Shown here piece by piece: positions 60,720 to 64,000 of a DNA stretch of 64,000 nt. Numbering within the stretch: the stretch's first letter is position 1; each line of letters begins with the position of its first letter. Under the pieces are notes generated by a model. The model saw only the letters and a program-made list of their open reading frames with translations, had not been told where the DNA came from and searched no databases. Made by a program: the position numbers and the translations under genes. Source of the DNA: Bradyrhizobium sp. CCH5-F6 (GTDB lineage: Bacteria; Pseudomonadota; Alphaproteobacteria; Rhizobiales; Xanthobacteraceae). The stretch covers positions 110,193-174,192 of the forward strand of contig NZ_LSIC01000101.1 of the NCBI RefSeq assembly GCF_001556045.1, written 5' to 3'.

Positions 60720-60965
60720 ATGTTGGATTCAATTCTCAGCAAGTACAACGTCATTTCGGATGAGCAGCAATTGGTTCAGCTGCGCGCGGAACTGATGAGC
60801 ATTGGCGAGAAGGAGCGGATATTGAGAGAACGAAGTGCCGATCGGGAAGCCTATCGGTACCTCCTGGATGCTCATCGGTCGATTGAGAATGCTAGCCTTT
60901 TTCGAGATCAGGGATCGAACATGTTTCCGCAGGGAAGGAGCAAGGAAGGTCAGCTGGCGGCTTAA
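60720..60965 (+). CDS. Small hypothetical protein
   Basis: 81 residues, MLDSILSKYNVISDEQQLVQLRA onwards, helical and charged, without cysteine, ending SNMFPQGRSKEGQLAA. ATG 60720 has GGAGG five bases upstream. It lies 194 bases before the PqqD/HprK-like gene on the same strand, so it could be part of that locus, but it does not look like a typical ribosomal-peptide precursor (no leader-core pattern seen). Confidence 0.6.
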   Translation: MLDSILSKYNVISDEQQLVQLRAELMSIGEKERILRERSADREAYRYLLDAHRSIENASLFRDQGSNMFPQGRSKEGQLAA

Positions 60966-61159
60966 CTGACCCGATTGTGTTTCATACAGGCCTGGTCGGC
61001 TGGTGTGCGCCCGCCTGAGCGGGAACTGCAACATTGCAAGCCAGGCCACGTTTGAACGTTCGTGGGCGGCGGCTGTCCGCTCTTGGAGTGCCGCGAGAAT
61101 AGTGCATCAGAGACGCTCTGTACGCCCCGTCCATACGGAGCGAGACAGGCGAATTCATA

Positions 61160-62290
61160 TTGGCTGTGGCCGTGCTGGAAAGATCGTCGGCAGAGATGGT
61201 ATTGAGACCGGCTCGGGATGCGGTGTTCGCGCTGCTGGACGGTCGATCGGTGCTCTTCAGCGAAGCCGGCCAGAAGATGTTTGAGCTGGACCGCGTGGGG
61301 GCCTTCATCTGGTGCAAGCTGGCGCAGGGCGCTTCTCTGGAAACCGTCCATGAGGAACTCGGCAGGCAGGGCATCGACGAGCCAGCAGCGCGCCAGTTCA
61401 CGCGACAGCTTGTCGATGTCTGGATCGATCGAGGGGTGATCGAAGTCGATTGGCGAATGCCGATCGATGGTGGCTTCTCAGCTATTCTGGGGGGGCACAA
61501 AGTAGCCGTCAGGACTGCAAATCGGGACCTCATGAGGCGGCTGCTTTCGCCATTCTGTGTTGCGGACCGGGGCACCGGCGGCGACGGCGACATTGCAATC
61601 GAGGCAATGATGCTGGACGAGCAAGTGTTCTTGCGCGGAGAGGATTCCGGCGTCTCCAGATGTGACGTCGAGGCGCTGGCCCCCACGATCAAGGCTCACA
61701 TCACCGAACGGCTCATTCGAAGTCATCGTTGGGTCTTTTCTCTTCACGCCGCTTCTCTCGTGACAGACGGTGTGGGCCTGCTGTTGTGCGGCCAACCGGG
61801 AGCTGGAAAGTCTACCCTCACACTGCAGCTGGTGGACGGCGGATTTCGGTACGCCGGCGACGATGTCGCGCTGGTTGGAGCTGACGGAACGATCTGCGGA
61901 GTTCCGTTTGCTCTCACCGTCAAGCAAGGATCGTGGGACATGCTCTCGCGACTGCATGGCGGCCAGTACGAAACGACGCATTGCCGCTCCGACGGCGTTC
62001 GGGTGCGGTACGTACCCATTCCGGATGCGCAAGCCCAGAGCGTTTCCGCAGGCTGGATCATCTTCTTGAACCGGGTCGCGAGCGGTCCGGCCGAACTGAC
62101 CGCGATAGACCAGTTGGATTCGATGAAGCGGCTCGTCGAGAACGCGTTTGCCGCTGACGGAAGACTTTCGCAGGCCGGCTTTTTTGCTCTGAAGCGGATT
62201 GTCGCGGGCGCACGATCGTTTCGCCTCACCTACTGCGAAGCCGTCGAGGCTCGGCGTTTGCTCATGGATTTGTGCAATGGCAAGGCATAG
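61160..62290 (+). CDS. PqqD-domain/HPr-kinase-like fusion protein
   Basis: 376 residues. Residues about 20-95 (ALLDGRSVLFSEAGQKMFELD, AFIWCKLAQGASLETVHEEL, then FTRQLVDVWIDRGVIE) have the PqqD (RRE-like) pattern that binds ribosomal-peptide leaders. Residues about 180-300 resemble HPr kinase: HAASLV, P-loop GQPGAGKST (211-219) and YAGDDVALV with the acidic pair. Such fusions accompany lasso-peptide and other RiPP clusters, where the kinase phosphorylates the peptide. The start is TTG at 61160 with AGGCGA upstream. The next gene overlaps its end. Confidence 0.8.
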   Translation: MAVAVLERSSAEMVLRPARDAVFALLDGRSVLFSEAGQKMFELDRVGAFIWCKLAQGASLETVHEELGRQGIDEPAARQFTRQLVDVWIDRGVIEVDWRMPIDGGFSAILGGHKVAVRTANRDLMRRLLSPFCVADRGTGGDGDIAIEAMMLDEQVFLRGEDSGVSRCDVEALAPTIKAHITERLIRSHRWVFSLHAASLVTDGVGLLLCGQPGAGKSTLTLQLVDGGFRYAGDDVALVGADGTICGVPFALTVKQGSWDMLSRLHGGQYETTHCRSDGVRVRYVPIPDAQAQSVSAGWIIFLNRVASGPAELTAIDQLDSMKRLVENAFAADGRLSQAGFFALKRIVAGARSFRLTYCEAVEARRLLMDLCNGKA

Positions 62291-63353
62291 CGCCGCGCTG
62301 ACGAGCCTCTGCAGCTGTCTGCGAGGCATGCCGCCTGTCGATATCGAGTGGACGTCCGTGATCGGGCTCGCAAACCAGACACTGACGACGCCTGCGCTCA
62401 TCGACTTTGTCGACCAGTTTGGAGCGATGCTGCCGGAGGACGTCTGCACTTATGTCGGCCAGATACATCGCCGGAACGTGCTGCGCAACAATCGGCTCCT
62501 CGCTCAACTGGAAGAAGCTGTCGTTGCGATGAACGGCCTGGGAATCACGCCGATCATGCTCAAGGGAGCATCGACACTGGCGACCGCGCCTGAGGAGCGG
62601 CGTGGCGTCCGGATAATGTCCGATCTGGATATCATGGTGATGCCCGAGGAGGCCGGAGAGGCAGTCGCCGCTCTATGTGCGATTGGTTACGAGATCGATT
62701 ACCGGACTCCTCCCGGGAGCCAGAGATGGCACGTCGATCTGAGCCGGTCGCAGGACGTCGGGGCCATCGACCTGCAGCAGGCGGCTCCAGGTCCTGCGTA
62801 CCTGTACCAGAGCCTCGGGCATGCGCTGAACCACTGCGTCCCTGCGCTGCTGGGACGGGGACGCGTTTATATCCCCACGCCGACCTACCGCGCGCTCATG
62901 TTGATCATCCATGATCAGTTTCAAGACTACGGCTATTGGCTTGGCGAACTCGACTTGCGCCACCTTGTCGAACTACGCGATCTGAACAATTCCGCCGAGG
63001 GCCTCGATTGGACCGAGCTTGCCTCTCTTGTCTCGGGCGAGTTGATGAAGAACGCGGTCGAGACCCAGCTGCTCGCTCTCGCCGAGCTGCTTGGCGTCGA
63101 GATCCCGCATGCGTTGCGCTCCCGGCTGGTTCCGCGCCTGCAGTTCATGCGACAGTTGATGCAAGCACGTTTTCCGGCCATGCGTCTGCCTCTCCTCGCA
63201 ATGACGGTTCTGGATCTCAGGAATTATCGGAGGGTGATGACCACTGGGGCCGTGCCAACCAACGCGCGCCGCGGATTGTGGTCGATGCCGAGAGGAGACA
63301 CCTTACGGTTTCTCGTGAGGGAGGCTAACGCCATTCGCGCGGGAAAAGTCTAG
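62277..63353 (+). CDS. Nucleotidyltransferase-family protein
   Basis: 358 residues of the uncharacterised nucleotidyltransferase family often found beside PqqD/HprK-type proteins. The motif LKGASTLATA followed by RIMSDLDIMVMPEEAGEAV (paired Asp for metal) is the nucleotidyltransferase signature. ATG 62277 overlaps the preceding gene by 14 bases. Target unknown; by analogy with RiPP clusters it may act on a peptide. Confidence 0.8.
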   Translation: MARHSAALTSLCSCLRGMPPVDIEWTSVIGLANQTLTTPALIDFVDQFGAMLPEDVCTYVGQIHRRNVLRNNRLLAQLEEAVVAMNGLGITPIMLKGASTLATAPEERRGVRIMSDLDIMVMPEEAGEAVAALCAIGYEIDYRTPPGSQRWHVDLSRSQDVGAIDLQQAAPGPAYLYQSLGHALNHCVPALLGRGRVYIPTPTYRALMLIIHDQFQDYGYWLGELDLRHLVELRDLNNSAEGLDWTELASLVSGELMKNAVETQLLALAELLGVEIPHALRSRLVPRLQFMRQLMQARFPAMRLPLLAMTVLDLRNYRRVMTTGAVPTNARRGLWSMPRGDTLRFLVREANAIRAGKV

Positions 63354-63415
63354 GGCCTGCGACGGCGAGACCTGCGCCTTCGCGAGGGGCGTGACCTTCT
63401 TGCAATTGCGCAGAG

Positions 63416-63814
63416 CTAGGAATGCTCTTGACCGCCGGCATTCCGGTCGGACGTGTCGCCATTCTCGCGGATCCTGAACTCCTCCAGCGTGTGTCCTGAT
63501 TGGAGGGCGGCTACCAGCCAGCGGGGCTGCTTGCCGCGGCCCGACCAGGTTTCTGTCGGCTGAAGCGGGTTGTAGTATTTGGGTGCGACCTTCGGGTACT
63601 TGCGGCGGAATTGAAAGCGGGGCGGCTGGCCTGTCCCCGCCTCAGCCGCCCCGCTTTCAATTCCACCGAACTGATCTGGCTGATTGAGTTGCGCAAGCCG
63701 CTTTTCCAGTTCCCGCTTTTCGGCGGTGATCTTTTCGGCGAGAATCTTCGTCAGCTCCTCGTGGAGGAGCCAAAGTTCCTCGAAATCCATGGCTTCGAGA
63801 TCTTGCCTGCGCAT
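63416..63814 (-). CDS. H-NS histone family nucleoid protein
   Basis: 132 residues from ATG 63814; an upstream ATG at 63859 would add 15. N-terminal coiled-coil dimerisation part (LEAMDFEELWLLHEELTKILAEKI), a linker, and a C-terminal DNA-binding motif YYNPLQPTETWSGRGKQPRWLV of the H-NS/MvaT-like family. It silences AT-rich, often foreign, DNA. The linker (51-70) is encoded by a perfect inverted repeat. The sequence upstream, to the window edge, is strongly AT-rich. Confidence 0.88.
   Translation of the reverse strand: MRRQDLEAMDFEELWLLHEELTKILAEKITAEKRELEKRLAQLNQPDQFGGIESGAAEAGTGQPPRFQFRRKYPKVAPKYYNPLQPTETWSGRGKQPRWLVAALQSGHTLEEFRIRENGDTSDRNAGGQEHS
63607..63664. repeat. Perfect 22-bp inverted repeat inside the H-NS-like gene
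   Basis: Arms 63607-63628 and 63643-63664 are exact reverse complements (22 of 22), around a 14-base loop. The element spans codons for residues 51-70, the linker between dimer and DNA-binding parts, so it changes only a flexible segment. Resembles palindromic elements that insert in frame in coding sequences of other bacteria. Confidence 0.85.
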
Positions 63815-63864
63815 AGCATTCTCGTCACCGTTCGACTGACCCGTTATCCATCTTTCCATTCTTC

Positions 63865-64000
63865 ACATCCGAGCGACGAATGAGTGATCGAACGCAGTCA
63901 GTACACAAATTGACGTCTCAATAAATATATTATATATTAACTTCTAATTATTGCGACGATTATTTTTAAATAAGTTCCGGCGGGCAGAGAAGCTTGCCGA
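63865..64000. promoter_or_regulatory. AT-rich region upstream of the H-NS-like gene
   Basis: Unlike the GC-rich rest of the window, this holds runs such as AATAAATATATTATATATTAA and TTATTTTTAAATAA. It probably carries the promoter of the H-NS-like gene and may be a binding site for H-NS itself. Continues past the window edge, where I cannot see what follows. Confidence 0.5.

Overview
The window is high-GC alphaproteobacterial DNA that reads as a photosynthetic Bradyrhizobium or a close Rhodopseudomonas-like relative. The basis is gene content and order: a bacteriophytochrome beside ppsR and a heme oxygenase, an aerobic-type photosynthesis gene cluster with acsF, rhizobial transport and catabolic clusters, a Bradyrhizobium-style dispersed repeat, and an H-NS-like protein. 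The species call is inference from layout, not from a search.

Region 1 (1-21874) is the bacteriochlorophyll/photosystem cluster. On its left are cytochrome c2 (cycA, cut by the window edge), a cysteine-free PpsR repressor, the bacteriophytochrome bphP, heme oxygenase (makes its biliverdin chromophore) and a B12-binding AerR/PpaA antirepressor. These control modules face a long one-strand transcription unit: bchF-bchN-bchB-bchH-bchL-bchM-lhaA-puhA-puhB-puhC-(bciE-like)-acsF-puhE-hemA. Most of its junctions overlap by a few bases, which points to translational coupling. PpsR boxes (TGT-N12-ACA) sit in front of cycA, ppsR, aerR and bchF.

Region 2 (21958-34192) holds a small membrane protein, a CRP-family regulator and an uncharacterised catabolic set: RidA, aldo/keto reductase, an isonitrile-hydratase-like DJ-1 protein, a formamidase-like hydrolase, a two-component flavin monooxygenase with its flavin reductase, a DMT exporter, and a branched-chain-type ABC transporter whose second permease is fused to an ATPase. 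A shared GTATC-N4-GATAC element precedes three of its transcription units, so these genes may form one regulon.

Region 3 (34193-34801) has no gene but carries the 3' half of a tRNA-Lys(CTT) followed by a terminator, the usual scar of an integrative element. Region 4 (34802-45456) is a second catabolic island: an NtaA-like FMN monooxygenase, an NMT1/THI5-type ABC transporter with two permeases, a class II aldolase-like protein, a GntR regulator, an SDR protein lacking the usual YxxxK, an aminotransferase, an alpha/beta hydrolase and an M20 N-carbamoyl-type hydrolase. TTGTATA motifs precede the flanking and regulator genes.

Region 5 (45494-60358) is a hook/filament flagellar block (ECF sigma factor, flagellin, fliD, fliS, flgD, flgE, two small chaperone-like genes, flgK, flgL). 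It is flanked by three opposite-strand genes (HAD-domain protein, glycosyltransferase-like protein, small protein) that may modify flagellin. Region 6 (60720-64000) has a small hypothetical gene, a PqqD/HPr-kinase-like fusion with a nucleotidyltransferase (modules known from RiPP clusters), and an H-NS-family gene whose linker is encoded by a perfect 22-bp inverted repeat.
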